Assembly (NCBI RefSeq): GCF_900104135.1
Contig: NZ_FNIV01000006.1
Span: 62,001-126,000 of the forward strand
From: Halomonas shengliensis
Lineage (GTDB): Bacteria; Pseudomonadota; Gammaproteobacteria; Pseudomonadales; Halomonadaceae
Reading direction: 5' to 3'
Length of the DNA stretch: 64,000 nt
Under the pieces are notes generated by a model that had not been told where the DNA came from, did no database searches, and was given only the letters and a program-made list of their open reading frames with translations. Below are positions 1 to 8,949 of this stretch, one piece after another. Position 1 is the stretch's first letter, and each line of letters starts with the position of its first letter. The position numbers and the translations under genes were made by a program.

Positions 1-77
1 ACACCGTGGACTCCCTGTCCATCCTGAGGGGCGCCTAGTGTACCATGCGCCCCATTCCCTTCCCGACGAGGAGTCCC
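1..77. other. left edge, no gene called
   Basis: No gene can be assigned. A minus-strand reading from an ATG at 22 runs off the edge after seven codons, and a plus-strand reading ends at a TAG at 36-38. In Pseudomonas, rubredoxin genes precede the reductase that follows, but the few residues visible here do not look like a rubredoxin C-terminus. A ribosome-binding site for the next gene lies at 68-73. Confidence 0.3.
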
Positions 78-1241
78 ATGAGCGCTGCGCCCCTGACCAT
101 CCTCGGCAGCGGCATGGCGGGCCTCGGCCTGCTGCGCCAGCTGCGCGCCCTCGACGCCGAGCGACCGGTGACCCTGATCACCGCGGACGGCGGCGACGAC
201 TACTCGAAGCCCCTGCTCTCCACCGGCTTCGCCAAGGGCCTGGCGCCTGAGCGGCTGGCGGCCCGCGACGCCCTGGCGGTGGCCGACTCCCTCGACGCCG
301 TGGTGCGCACCCATACCCGGGTCGAGGCGATCGATCCCGAGCGCCGCACCCTGCGCATCGGCGAGGAGCGGCTGCCCTTCGGGGAGCTGGTGTTGGCCAC
401 CGGGGCGGCGCCGGTATCGCCCTTCGGGGTGCCCGAGGCGCTGGCCGGCCGGGTGATGGCGGTCAACGACCTCGACGACTACCGCGCCTTCCACGCCGCC
501 GTGGCGGCCCTGGGGCGGCCGGCGCGGGTGGCGATCATCGGCGCCGGGCTGGTGGGCTGCGAGTTCGCCAACGACCTGGTCGCCGGCGGCCACCGGGTCA
601 GCCTGATCGCGCCGGAAGCCGCGCCGCTGCCGCGTCTGCTGCCCGAGCCCCTGGGGCGGGCCCTCGCCGAGGCCTTCGCCGAGGCTGGCGTGGCGCTGCG
701 CCTGGGCGTGGGGGTCGCGGGCCTCGAGGCCGAGGGCAGCGAGGCGCGGGTACGGCTCGAGGGTGGCGAGGGCGTGGCGGCCGACCTGGTGCTGCTGGCC
801 ACCGGCCTGGCGCCGCGCACCGCGCTGGCCGAGGCGGCCGGGCTGGCGGCGAGCGCCGCCGGTATCCACGTCGACCGCACCCTGGCCACCTCGGCCCCGG
901 GTATCTTCGCCCTGGGCGATGTGGCCTGCGTCGAGGGGGTCAACGCCATGTACGTGCAGCCGCTCCAGGCCTCCGCCCGCGCCCTGGCGCGCACCCTCGC
1001 CGGCAGCCCCACGCCGGTGCGCTACGGCGCCTGGCCGGTGCTGGTCAAGACGCCGCTGCTGCCGGTGGTGGCGCTGCCGCCGAGGCGTGAACCGGCACGC
1101 TGGCGCATCGAGGGCGAGGCGGGGGATCTCACCGCCCTGGCCGAGGCCGAGGACGGACGTTTGATCGGATTTGCGTTGACAGGCGCCTGCGTGCGTCGGA
1201 AAGTCGAACTGGCGCGGGCCGCGCCGGCGTTGCTAGGCTAG
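78..1241 (+). CDS. rubB: rubredoxin-NAD(+) reductase-like FAD oxidoreductase
   Basis: Predicted 387-residue flavoprotein that passes electrons from NAD(P)H to a small acceptor, probably rubredoxin. An FAD-binding GxGxxG motif lies at residues 10-15 (GSGMAG), a second NAD-binding GxGxxG at 155-160 (GAGLVG), and a late GIFALGDVA motif closes the FAD site, the usual two-Rossmann-fold plan. The ATG at 78 is chosen over one at 45 because GAGGAG lies just upstream and the protein then starts right before the FAD fold. The gene order reductase, HU, two unknowns, recG, oxyR matches Pseudomonas, where this position holds rubredoxin reductase. The acceptor gene is not in view, so another ferredoxin-reductase role is possible. 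Confidence 0.75.
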   Translation: MSAAPLTILGSGMAGLGLLRQLRALDAERPVTLITADGGDDYSKPLLSTGFAKGLAPERLAARDALAVADSLDAVVRTHTRVEAIDPERRTLRIGEERLPFGELVLATGAAPVSPFGVPEALAGRVMAVNDLDDYRAFHAAVAALGRPARVAIIGAGLVGCEFANDLVAGGHRVSLIAPEAAPLPRLLPEPLGRALAEAFAEAGVALRLGVGVAGLEAEGSEARVRLEGGEGVAADLVLLATGLAPRTALAEAAGLAASAAGIHVDRTLATSAPGIFALGDVACVEGVNAMYVQPLQASARALARTLAGSPTPVRYGAWPVLVKTPLLPVVALPPRREPARWRIEGEAGDLTALAEAEDGRLIGFALTGACVRRKVELARAAPALLG

Positions 1242-1422
1242 GTGCCTGTCGCAGCCGGCGCTGCGACGGGCTTTCCCGAACGTGGCGGCGCGTCCGCCAG
1301 CTTGCCCACGACGCCGTTCCCCCGTCGCTCGGTGCATTTCCGGGCGAACGGTGAGCGCCGTTTCCATGACAACAACACCCCGACGCCGGCGTCGGGACTC
1401 GAGTCAACACCAGGAGGGTTAC

Positions 1423-1698
1423 ATGCGTAAGCCAGAACTCGCGGCGGCGATCGCCGAGCGCGCCGATCTATCCAAGGACAAGGCGAGCCAGGTGCTCAAC
1501 GTGATTCTCGACGAGATCACCGGCAGCGTCTCCCAGGGGCAGGATGTCAGCCTGGTCGGCTTCGGCACCTTCACCGTGCGCGAGCGTGCCGCACGCACCG
1601 GCAAGAACCCCCAGACCGGCCAGCCGCTGACCATCCCGGCCAGCAAGACCGTGGCCTTCAAGGCGGGCAAGGGCCTCAAGGACGCCGTCGCCAAGTGA
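1423..1698 (+). CDS. hupB: DNA-binding protein HU-beta
   Basis: A 91-residue HU/IHF-family protein that bends and compacts DNA as a dimer. The HU signature GFGTFTVRERAARTGKNP begins at residue 46, and the DNA-intercalating proline is at 63. A longer reading frame starts upstream, but a perfect AGGAGG at 1412-1417 places the start at 1423, and HU proteins begin at this MxKxEL sequence. A 181-base leader without a gene separates it from the reductase and should hold its promoter, although no clear -35/-10 pair was seen. A GC hairpin follows the stop, consistent with a short, strongly expressed transcript. Confidence 0.95.
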   Translation: MRKPELAAAIAERADLSKDKASQVLNVILDEITGSVSQGQDVSLVGFGTFTVRERAARTGKNPQTGQPLTIPASKTVAFKAGKGLKDAVAK

Positions 1699-1707
1699 CC
1701 CCGGGCC

Positions 1708-1732
1708 GCCCGGCGCCGCCTCGGTGCCGGGC
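1708..1732 (+). terminator. hairpin after hupB
   Basis: Ten-base arms at 1708-1717 and 1723-1732 pair with one G-U, five-base loop, ten bases after the hupB stop. There is no T tract, so it may pause transcription or protect the 3' end rather than terminate fully. Confidence 0.5.
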
Positions 1733-1771
1733 CGCCTCGCTTCCACCCTCCAGGGATCCGGTGGTGATGAC

Positions 1772-2128
1772 ATGAAGCTGAAACTGATGCTCTGGGTGCT
1801 GGGCTGGCTGCTGCAGCGCGCCCGACGCCGCAATCCCCGCTTCCGTGAGCTGCTGGCCGAGACCCGTGGCCTCGACTGGGGGGTGGCCACCGAGGATCTC
1901 GCCATCGCCCGCCACTATCGCATGTCGCCCCGCGGCATCGAGCACGGCCGCGGCCTGCCCGTGGACCTCGACCTGGAGCTGCGCTTCGCGGATGCGGCCA
2001 GCGCCCTGGCGATCCTGCGCAGGCCCACCCAGCAGGCCTTCCTTGAGGGCATGATGGAAGGCCGTGTGCGCCTGGTGGGCGACAGCGCCGACCTCGAGCG
2101 GCTGCAGAAGCTGCTGCGCCACCTCTGA
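1772..2128 (+). CDS. SCP2 sterol-binding-like small protein
   Basis: A 118-residue protein with a hydrophobic, basic N-terminus (MKLKLMLWVLGWLLQRARRR) followed by an SCP2-like fold: acidic and hydrophobic strands, then FLEGMMEGRVRLVGD, typical of the lipid-binding C-terminal half of SCP2 domains. Such domains bind hydrophobic ligands, but the ligand here is unknown. The start at 1772 is preferred to an upstream ATG because it begins at the conserved hydrophobic helix. It lies 16 bases before the FUSC gene and is probably cotranscribed. The same position in Pseudomonas, next to the HU gene, also carries an uncharacterised protein. It is much shorter than UbiJ, so that role is not assumed. Confidence 0.6.
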   Translation: MKLKLMLWVLGWLLQRARRRNPRFRELLAETRGLDWGVATEDLAIARHYRMSPRGIEHGRGLPVDLDLELRFADAASALAILRRPTQQAFLEGMMEGRVRLVGDSADLERLQKLLRHL

Positions 2129-2144
2129 GCCCGCCCCGCTCGCC

Positions 2145-4280
2145 ATGACCCCCGCCCTGGTCCTGCGCCGCTTCTGGACCCTGGAGCCCGCCGCCTATAG
2201 CCTGCGCGTCTTCCTTGCCCTGGCCGCCATCACCCTGGTGTGCTGGTGGCGCGGCGACATGGCGAGCCTGATCCCGCTGTTCCTGGGCGCCATCGCCAGC
2301 GCCCTGGCCGAGACCGACGACGACTGGCCGGGCCGGCTGGCCGCCCTGCTGGTGACCCTGGCCTGCTTCGCCGCCGCCGCCCTGACGGTGGAGCTGCTCT
2401 TCGCGCATCCCTGGCCCTTCGCCGCGGCCCTGGCGCTCGCCGCCTTCGCCCTGACCATGCTGGGCGCGGTGGGCCAGCGCTACGCCACCATCGCCAACGC
2501 CACCCTGATCCTCGCCATCTACACCATGATCAGCCTCGAGCAGCGCGGCACCCCGGCGCTGGCCGAGCTGTGGCGCGAGCCGGCGCTGCTGGTGGCCGGG
2601 GCCGCCGGCTACGGGGCGATCTCGGTGGCTTGGTGCGCGCTCTTCTCGCGCCAGCCCCTCCAGTTGGCGCTGGCCCGGGTGTTCCGCGAGCTGGCCCGCT
2701 ACCTGGCGCTCAAGGCGGCGCTGTTCGAGCCGGTGCGCGACCTCGATGTGGCCAGGCGGCGCCTGGCCCTGGCCCAGCAGAACGGTGAGGTGGTGGCGGC
2801 CCTCAACGAGGCCAAGGAGCGGCTCTTCCGCCGCCTGGAGGGGACCCGCGAGTCGCCGCGCCTGGCGCGCTACCTGCGCCTCTACTTCATCGCCCAGGAG
2901 ATCCACGAGCGGGCTAGCTCCTCCCACTCCCCCTACGCCGAGCTGGCGCAGGCCTACTTCCACCATGACGTGCTGTTCCGGGTGCAGCGGGTGCTGACGG
3001 CCCAGGGCGAGGCGTGCCGCACCCTGGCCCGGGGGCTGCTGCTCAAGCGCCCCTTCGACCTCGCCCCCAGCGAGGCGGCGCTGGCCGACCTCGAGGCCTC
3101 CCTGGCCCGGCTGCGCGAGGGCGCCGAGGGCAAGCGCGCCGCGCTGCTGCCGGCGCTGACGGCGGTGGCCGACAACCTGGCGACCCTGGAGCAGGGCCTG
3201 GCCGGGGCGCGCCACCCCGAGCTCGACGCCGCCAGCGACACCGCCCTGCACGATCGCACCCCGCGGGGGCCCGCCGAGGTCGCCGAGCGGCTGCGGGCCC
3301 AGCTGACGCCGCGCTCGCCGGTGTTCCGTCATGCCGTGCGGCTCGCCGTCACCCTGCTGACGGGCTACGGCCTGCTGCACCTGATCCATCCCACCCAGGG
3401 CTACTGGATCCTGCTCACCAGCCTGTTCGTCTGCCGCCCCAGCTTCGGTGCCACCCGGCGCTTCCTGTGGCAGCGCATCCTGGGCACGGTGGTGGGACTG
3501 GTGGTGGGCTGGGCGCTGATCAGCCTGTTCCCCTCGCCGGCGCTCCAGGCGGCGATCGCGGTGGCCGCCGGGGTCGGCTTCTTCGCCCTGCGCGGGCGCC
3601 ACTACACCCTGGCCACGGCGGCGATCACCCTGATGGTGCTGAGCTGCTTCAACCAGGTGGGGGACGGCTTCGGACTGATCTGGCCGCGCTTCCTCGACAC
3701 CCTGCTGGGCGCCGGCATCGCCGGGGTGGCGGTGCTGGCGATCCTGCCCGACTGGCAGGGGCGAGGGCTGCATCGCCAGGCCGCCGAGGCGCTCACCGCC
3801 AGCCGCGACTACCTGGCGGCGCTGCTCGAGCAGTACGCCCGCGGCCGGCGCGACGACCTCGCCTATCGCCTGGCGCGACGCAACGCCCACAACGCCGATG
3901 CGGAGCTCGCCGCGCTGCTCGCCAACGCCCGCCAGGAGCCCGGCCCCTTCCGTCGCGACGCCGAGCGCGGGCTACCCTTCCAGCTCCACGCCCATACCCT
4001 GCTCAACTACCTCTCGGCGCTGGGTGCCCACCGCGGCGAGGAGGGCGGCGTGACGCCAGGGGAACGGGTGGCGGGACAGGCGATCCTGGCCGAGCTCGAC
4101 GCCCTGGCCGAGGCGCTACGCGGGCGTCGGCCGCCGGCAGACAGCGCGCCGCCGGCGCTCGGCGAGGGACGGGATGAGGGTCCTGGGGAGCGCTTCCTGG
4201 GCGCCCAGCTGGCGCTGATCGCCGGCCAGCTGACCCCGCTGCGCGAGGCCGCCACCCGGCTTGTCGACGACACTCCCTGA
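2145..4280 (+). CDS. yccS: FUSC/YccS-family inner-membrane protein
   Basis: A 711-residue membrane protein with two hydrophobic blocks (about residues 20-170 and 395-520) flanking and followed by long charged cytoplasmic helices, the plan of the YccS branch of the FUSC family. The second block carries the family's GYWILLTSLFVCRPSFGATR segment. Family members resemble aromatic-acid efflux subunits (AaeB) but most have no proven substrate. The ATG at 2145 is chosen because residues upstream in the frame come from the overlapping SCP2 gene read out of frame. It ends only 11 bases from the convergent recG stop, leaving no room for a separate terminator. Confidence 0.8.
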   Translation: MTPALVLRRFWTLEPAAYSLRVFLALAAITLVCWWRGDMASLIPLFLGAIASALAETDDDWPGRLAALLVTLACFAAAALTVELLFAHPWPFAAALALAAFALTMLGAVGQRYATIANATLILAIYTMISLEQRGTPALAELWREPALLVAGAAGYGAISVAWCALFSRQPLQLALARVFRELARYLALKAALFEPVRDLDVARRRLALAQQNGEVVAALNEAKERLFRRLEGTRESPRLARYLRLYFIAQEIHERASSSHSPYAELAQAYFHHDVLFRVQRVLTAQGEACRTLARGLLLKRPFDLAPSEAALADLEASLARLREGAEGKRAALLPALTAVADNLATLEQGLAGARHPELDAASDTALHDRTPRGPAEVAERLRAQLTPRSPVFRHAVRLAVTLLTGYGLLHLIHPTQGYWILLTSLFVCRPSFGATRRFLWQRILGTVVGLVVGWALISLFPSPALQAAIAVAAGVGFFALRGRHYTLATAAITLMVLSCFNQVGDGFGLIWPRFLDTLLGAGIAGVAVLAILPDWQGRGLHRQAAEALTASRDYLAALLEQYARGRRDDLAYRLARRNAHNADAELAALLANARQEPGPFRRDAERGLPFQLHAHTLLNYLSALGAHRGEEGGVTPGERVAGQAILAELDALAEALRGRRPPADSAPPALGEGRDEGPGERFLGAQLALIAGQLTPLREAATRLVDDTP

Positions 4281-4291
4281 GCGGGAGACCG

Positions 4292-6373
4292 TCACACCTG
4301 CCCGTAGCGCCCGGCCTCCTCGCCCAGCCAGCGGCGGATCAGCGGGCGGCTGGCCTCGGGGTGGCTGGCCATCAGCGCCTCGGCCAGGGGGGCGACGCGG
4401 TCGAGCAGGTCGGCGTCGCGCTCCAGGTCGGCGATCTTCATCTGCGCCAGCCCCGTCTGGCGGGTGCCCAGCACCTCGCCGGGGCCGCGCAGCTCCAGGT
4501 CCTTCTCGGCGATGCGGAAGCCGTCGCTGGTCTCGCGCATCACCGCCAGGCGCTCCCGGGAGTGGGCGGAGAGCGGCGGATGGTAGAGCAGCACGCAGAA
4601 GCTGGCGGTGGCGCCCCGCCCGACCCGGCCGCGCAGCTGGTGCAGCTGGGAGAGCCCCAGCCGCTCGGGGTTCTCGATGATCATCAGGCTGGCGTTGGGC
4701 ACGTCGACCCCCACCTCGATCACCGTGGTGGCCACCAGCAGGTCGAGCTCGCCGGCCTTGAAGGCGTCCATCACCGTGGCCTTCTCGGCGGCCTTCATGC
4801 GCCCGTGGACCAGGCCGATGGCGAGCTCCGGCAGCGCCTCGACGAGCTCGTCCCGGGTCGCCTCGGCGGCCTGGCACTCCAGCGCCTCGGACTCCTCGAT
4901 CAGGGTGCAGACCCAGTAGGCCTGGCGCCCCGCGGCGCAGGCGTGGCGGATGCGTGCCACCACCTCGGGACGGCGTTCGTCGGGCATCGCCACCGTTCTC
5001 ACCGGGGTGCGCCCCGGGGGCAGCTCGTCGATCACCGAGACGTCGAGGTCGGCGTAGGCGCTCATCGCCAGGGTGCGCGGGATGGGGGTGGCGGTCATCA
5101 CCAGCTGGTGGGGGGTGAGGCCGCCGGCCTCGCCCTTCTCGCGCAGGGCCAGGCGCTGGTGCACCCCGAAGCGGTGCTGCTCGTCGACGATGGCCAGCCC
5201 CAGGCGCTGGAAGTGCACGTCGCCCTGGAACAGCGCATGGGTGCCCACCACCATGCGCGCGCGGCCGTCCTGGATGGCGGCCTTGGTGTCCAGCCGCGCC
5301 TTGCCCTTGAGCTTGCCGGAGAGCCAGGCCACCTCGATGCCCAGCGGCGCGAACCAGGCGCGGAAGGCGCGGTAGTGCTGCTCGGCGAGGAGCTCGGTGG
5401 GCGCCATCATCGCCGCCTGGCAGTCGCCGGCGATGGCAGCGAGCGCCGCCATGGCGGCCACCACCGTCTTGCCGGAGCCGACGTCGCCCTGCACCAGGCG
5501 CAGCATGGGCACCTCGCGGGCCAGGTCGGCGGCGATCTCGTCGAGCACCCGGCGCTGCGCGGCGGTCAGCGAGAAGGGCAGCTGGGTCAGGAAGCGCGCC
5601 TGCAGGCCGCGCCCCGAGGGCAGCGCCGGGGCGCCGTCCTGCTGGATCTGCAGGCGCACCGCCTGCAGGCTGAGACGGTGGGCGAGCAGCTCCTCCAGCG
5701 CCAGGCGGCGGGTGGCGGGGTGGCGGCCGCCGGCGAGCTGCTCGGGGTCGACCTCCGGCGGCGGCTGGTGGAGCACATGCAGGCAGTGGTGCAGCTCGGG
5801 CAGGCGGAAGCGGCTGCGCAGGTCCTCGCTGATCCAGTCGGGCAGCGCCTCGGGGTGGGCGTCGAGCAGGGCCAGGGCCTGCTCGATCAGCGCCCGCAGT
5901 CGGGTCTGGTGCAGCCCCTCGGTGGTGGGGTAGATGGGGGTGAGGTGGTCCTCCACCGGCGGGGCATCGGCCCGGAGCAGGCGATACTCGGGGTGGTAGA
6001 TCTCGAGCCCGGTGGCGCCGGCGCGGGCCTCGCCGAAGCCGCGCACCCAGCCGCCGGGCTGGAACTGCTGCTGCTGGGCCGGCGAGAAGTGGAAGAAGCG
6101 CAGGCTGAGGATGCCGCTGCCGTCCTTGAGGCGCACCAGCAGGCTGCGCCGCCGGCCGCGCACCACCTCGGCGGCCACCACCTCGCCCTCCACCACCGCC
6201 TCGTGGCCGGCGCGCAGGGTGCCGATGGGGGTGATGCGGGTGCGGTCCTGGTAGCGCAGGGGGAGGTGGAAGAGCAGGTCGGCGACGGTGGCGATGCGCA
6301 GCCGGGCCAGTTTCGCCGCCAGCGCCTCGCCGACGCCCTTGAGCGAGTCGACCGGGGCGTCGAGCGCGTTCAT
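4292..6373 (-). CDS. recG: ATP-dependent DNA helicase RecG
   Basis: A 693-residue branch-migration helicase that reverses stalled forks and processes recombination intermediates, the same length as the E. coli protein. An N-terminal wedge/OB domain (about 50-150) is followed by superfamily 2 motor domains: Walker A GDVGSGKT at 296-303, the RecG-type DEQH box at 397-400 followed by RFGVHQR, and TATPIPRTL as motif III. The C-terminus has the QLRGRVGRG motif VI. Its ATG overlaps the oxyR stop as ATGA, so translation is coupled with oxyR, an arrangement also found in Pseudomonas. Confidence 0.97.
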   Translation of the reverse strand: MNALDAPVDSLKGVGEALAAKLARLRIATVADLLFHLPLRYQDRTRITPIGTLRAGHEAVVEGEVVAAEVVRGRRRSLLVRLKDGSGILSLRFFHFSPAQQQQFQPGGWVRGFGEARAGATGLEIYHPEYRLLRADAPPVEDHLTPIYPTTEGLHQTRLRALIEQALALLDAHPEALPDWISEDLRSRFRLPELHHCLHVLHQPPPEVDPEQLAGGRHPATRRLALEELLAHRLSLQAVRLQIQQDGAPALPSGRGLQARFLTQLPFSLTAAQRRVLDEIAADLAREVPMLRLVQGDVGSGKTVVAAMAALAAIAGDCQAAMMAPTELLAEQHYRAFRAWFAPLGIEVAWLSGKLKGKARLDTKAAIQDGRARMVVGTHALFQGDVHFQRLGLAIVDEQHRFGVHQRLALREKGEAGGLTPHQLVMTATPIPRTLAMSAYADLDVSVIDELPPGRTPVRTVAMPDERRPEVVARIRHACAAGRQAYWVCTLIEESEALECQAAEATRDELVEALPELAIGLVHGRMKAAEKATVMDAFKAGELDLLVATTVIEVGVDVPNASLMIIENPERLGLSQLHQLRGRVGRGATASFCVLLYHPPLSAHSRERLAVMRETSDGFRIAEKDLELRGPGEVLGTRQTGLAQMKIADLERDADLLDRVAPLAEALMASHPEASRPLIRRWLGEEAGRYGQV

Positions 6374-7290
6374 GCCGGGGCGAGGTCCGCCTGGTGGCAG
6401 CGGGCGACCGCCTCGGTGATGGCGTCTATCGCCTTGGGCCGCGGGAAGCTGGCGCGCCAGGCGATGGCCACGGTGCGCCGCGGCGCCGGGTCGGCGAAGG
6501 GCACGCTGGCCAGCAGGCCGCTCTCGTAGTGGCCGGTGCCGATGGCCGAGCGCGGCAGCACGGTGATGCCCAGCTTGGAGGCCACCATGTGGCGGATGGT
6601 CTCCAGCGACCCGCCCTCGGCGGTGAGAGTGTTGTGGGGGCTGGCCAGCTTCTGGCTGATCGCCGGGCAGGCCTCGAGGATCTGGTCGCGGAAGCAGTGC
6701 CCCTCGCCCAGCAGCAGCAGGCGCTCCTGGAGCAGCTCCTCCTTGTGCACGCAGTCGCGGCCCGCCCAGGGGTGGTCGGCCGGCACCAGCACCTCGAAGG
6801 CCTCCTCGTAGAGCGGCTTGGTGAGCACATCGGTCTCGGTGAAGGGCAGCGCGACGATGATGGCGTCGAGCTCGCCGCTCCTCAGCTTGCGGCGCAGGTT
6901 GCCGGTGAAGCCCTCCTCGATGTAGAGCGGCATCTGCGGGGCAGAGCGGGCAAGCTCCGGCACCAGATGGGGGAAGAGATAGGGGCCGATGGTGTAGATG
7001 GCGCCGATGCGCAGGGGGCTCGCCAGCTGGTCGCGTCCCGCGGTGGCCAGCTCCTTGATCACGCTGGTCTGCTCCAGCACCCGCTGGGCCTGCTCGACGA
7101 TCTTCTCGCCCAGCGGCGTGACCTGGACCGTGGACTTGGAGCGCTCGAACAGCGGCACGCCGAGCTCTTCCTCGAGCTTCTTCACCGCCACCGACAGGGT
7201 CGGCTGGGAGACGAAGCAGCGCTCGGCGGCACGACCAAAGTGGCGCTCCTGGGCCAGTGTCACGATGTAGCGGAGTTCTGTTAGAGTCAT
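6370..7290 (-). CDS. oxyR: hydrogen-peroxide-sensing regulator OxyR
   Basis: A 306-residue LysR-type activator. The winged helix (residues 1-60) is followed by a substrate-like domain containing C199 and C208 in GHCFRDQILEAC, exactly the redox pair and numbering of E. coli OxyR; they form the activating disulfide on peroxide exposure. The frame stays open upstream to 7548, but the ATG at 7290 starts at the conserved MTLTELRY and the extension would run into the divergent gene. It overlaps recG by four bases. An OxyR-like half-site lies upstream (7326-7340) and a full site upstream of ahpC, a likely target in this window. Confidence 0.96.
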   Translation of the reverse strand: MTLTELRYIVTLAQERHFGRAAERCFVSQPTLSVAVKKLEEELGVPLFERSKSTVQVTPLGEKIVEQAQRVLEQTSVIKELATAGRDQLASPLRIGAIYTIGPYLFPHLVPELARSAPQMPLYIEEGFTGNLRRKLRSGELDAIIVALPFTETDVLTKPLYEEAFEVLVPADHPWAGRDCVHKEELLQERLLLLGEGHCFRDQILEACPAISQKLASPHNTLTAEGGSLETIRHMVASKLGITVLPRSAIGTGHYESGLLASVPFADPAPRRTVAIAWRASFPRPKAIDAITEAVARCHQADLAPA

Positions 7291-7325
7291 TCTGGTTGCC
7301 GTGCAGGCATCCTCTTGAAATTCCA

Positions 7326-7340
7326 ATAGGGACTTTTTAT
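7326..7340. promoter_or_regulatory. possible OxyR half-site in the oxyR control region
   Basis: Reads ATAG-N7-TTAT, matching seven of eight positions of the OxyR half-site ATAG-N7-CTAT. The flanking tetrads expected for a full tetramer site are poor. It lies between oxyR and the divergent epimerase gene, so OxyR may repress itself or affect both genes. The same ATAGGG...TTAT form occurs upstream of ahpC. Confidence 0.4.
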
Positions 7341-7357
7341 CAGGGGGCAGGGAAAAG

Positions 7358-8230
7358 GTGAAGACGACGACACTGATTCTGGGCTGCGGCGACATCGGCA
7401 CGGTCCTTGGCCGGCGCCTGCAGGAGGCGGGCCAGCGGGTCATCGGCGCCCGCCGCAAGGTTGAGGCGCTGGCGGAGAGCGGCCTGGAGGCCGCCGCCGT
7501 GGACCTCACCGACCCGGCCAGCCTGGCGGCGCTGCCCGACGCCGACATCCTGGTCTACGTGGCCAGCGCCGACCGCTTCGAGGAGGCGGCCTACCGCGCC
7601 GCCTATCCCGAGGGCCTGACCGCCGCCCTGGCCGAGTTCGGCGGCCGCGAGGCGCCGCCGCGCCACGTCTTCTTCGTCTCCTCCACCAGCGTCTACGCCC
7701 AGCGCGACGGCGAGACGGTGGACGAGGCGAGCCCCACCGAGCCCACCGGCTTCTCGGGCCAGCTGATGTGCGAGGCGGAGCGGGCGCTGCTCGACCACCC
7801 CCTGCCCGGCACCGTGGTGCGCTTCTCGGGGATCTACGGCCCCGGCCGCGACCGCCTGATCCGCCAGGTGGGCGAGGGGCGCATCGCCCCGCCTAGCCCC
7901 GCCATGTACACCAACCGCATCCATCGCGACGACTGCGCCGGGGTGCTCGCCCACCTGATCGGCCGGGTGCTGGAGGGCGAGGGCGTCGACGAGCTCTACC
8001 TGGCCACCGACTGCGAGCCGGCGCCGCTCCACGACGTCATGGCCTGGCTGGCCATGCAGTTGAAGGTGGAGGCCACCGAGACCATCCAGTCGCCGCTGCG
8101 CCGCCGCGCCAGCAAGCGCTGCAGCAATGCCCGGCTGCTGGAGAGCGGCTACCAGTTCCGCTATCCGACCTTCCGCGAGGGCTACGCCCAGGTGCTGCGC
8201 GAGGGCGGCTTCCTGCCGGAGAAGGCCTGA
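7358..8230 (+). CDS. NAD(P)-dependent SDR epimerase/dehydratase-like protein
   Basis: A 290-residue extended short-chain dehydrogenase. The N-terminus has a Rossmann glycine motif GCGDIG (9-14); later FFVSSTSVYAQ supplies the SDR serine/tyrosine region, but the usual YxxxK is not obvious (a Ser-Gly-Gln-Leu-Met sequence lies where it is expected). It resembles YeeZ-type proteins of unknown substrate. Translation starts at GTG 7358, with AGGGAAAAG just upstream; no ATG fits. It is divergent from oxyR and convergent with thpR, 19 bases away. The function is not known; only the NAD-binding fold is well supported. Confidence 0.75.
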   Translation: MKTTTLILGCGDIGTVLGRRLQEAGQRVIGARRKVEALAESGLEAAAVDLTDPASLAALPDADILVYVASADRFEEAAYRAAYPEGLTAALAEFGGREAPPRHVFFVSSTSVYAQRDGETVDEASPTEPTGFSGQLMCEAERALLDHPLPGTVVRFSGIYGPGRDRLIRQVGEGRIAPPSPAMYTNRIHRDDCAGVLAHLIGRVLEGEGVDELYLATDCEPAPLHDVMAWLAMQLKVEATETIQSPLRRRASKRCSNARLLESGYQFRYPTFREGYAQVLREGGFLPEKA

Positions 8231-8249
8231 CGGCACCGATGCCCGTCGC

Positions 8250-8759
8250 TCAGGACGAGCGCGCCACCACCTCGTAGCGGGGCCCGTCCTGCAGGGTGAA
8301 GGAGCGCAGCAGCGTCAGGCGCCGCCAGCGCCAGGCGAGGTTGACCGGCGGCAGCGCCTCGATGGACAGGCGCGCCGCCCGGCGCAGCAGGGTGACGTGA
8401 GGCACGAAGCGCGTCGGTCGCCCGCCGTGGCCGAGGGCCTCCAGCCCGTTCCACAGCCGCGCCTGCAGCGCATCGAGCGCCGGGTCGGGCGTACCGCCCC
8501 CGACCCAGACGATCCCCGGCCGTCGGAAGGTCCCCCAGCGATCCAGGCGCCACTCGCCCCCTGCGGGCGACTCGCCTTGCAGCCACTCGACCAGCGCCTC
8601 GACGCGTGATGTCTCCACCTCGCCGAGGAAGGCCAGGGTCAGGTGGAGGCTCTCGTCGGGCACCCGCCGCCCGCCGCAGCGGGCGTGCGCGCTATCGGCC
8701 AGCGCCCCCAGCCGCGCGCGCAGCGCGTCGGGCGGCTCCAGGGCAAGAAACAGTCTCAA
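8250..8759 (-). CDS. thpR: RNA 2',3'-cyclic phosphodiesterase (2'-5' RNA ligase family)
   Basis: A 169-residue 2H-phosphoesterase that opens 2',3'-cyclic phosphate RNA ends and can act as a 2'-5' ligase in vitro. Both catalytic HxTx motifs are present: HLT around 39-41 and HVT at 121-123. The open frame extends to 8993, but the upstream part lacks similarity to the family and covers a palindrome-rich gap. The TTG at 8759 gives MRLFLALEPP, the expected family N-terminus, and a length near E. coli ThpR (176). No good Shine-Dalgarno precedes this TTG, so expression may be weak or coupled to ridA transcription from upstream. Confidence 0.8.
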   Translation of the reverse strand: MRLFLALEPPDALRARLGALADSAHARCGGRRVPDESLHLTLAFLGEVETSRVEALVEWLQGESPAGGEWRLDRWGTFRRPGIVWVGGGTPDPALDALQARLWNGLEALGHGGRPTRFVPHVTLLRRAARLSIEALPPVNLAWRWRRLTLLRSFTLQDGPRYEVVARSS

Positions 8760-8949
8760 GTCGATTGTCCAGCACTTCAGAAAAGGATGGAGTCGCGTTA
8801 CGAGCGATGAGAGGCTGGTCGCCGCCGGAGCGCAGCTCCCGGAGTGTAGCCTGCTACATGAGGAGACGACCGGGCCGGCGCACCGGCACCGCCGGCGGCC
8901 AGCTTTCTTCAATAAGAGCCCGAGCGCAGTAGCGAATCCGCCTTTTCTG
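8760..8949. repeat. palindrome-rich intergenic element between ridA and thpR
   Basis: This 190-base gap has no convincing gene but several inverted repeats: GGAGC-GCA-GCTCC at 8827-8839, TGTAGC-CT-GCTACA at 8845-8858, and longer imperfect GC arms around 8873-8900. The neighbours on both sides are conserved genes read right to left. It may be a dispersed repeat unit or a folded leader for thpR. I have an unverified impression of similar segments in other Halomonas genomes. Only one copy is in this window. Confidence 0.35.

Noticed and set aside
1419..3890. Very long minus-strand open frame (about 820 codons) across hupB and the FUSC gene
   Set aside because: Glutamine-, glycine- and arginine-rich shadow of real plus-strand genes; no family similarity.
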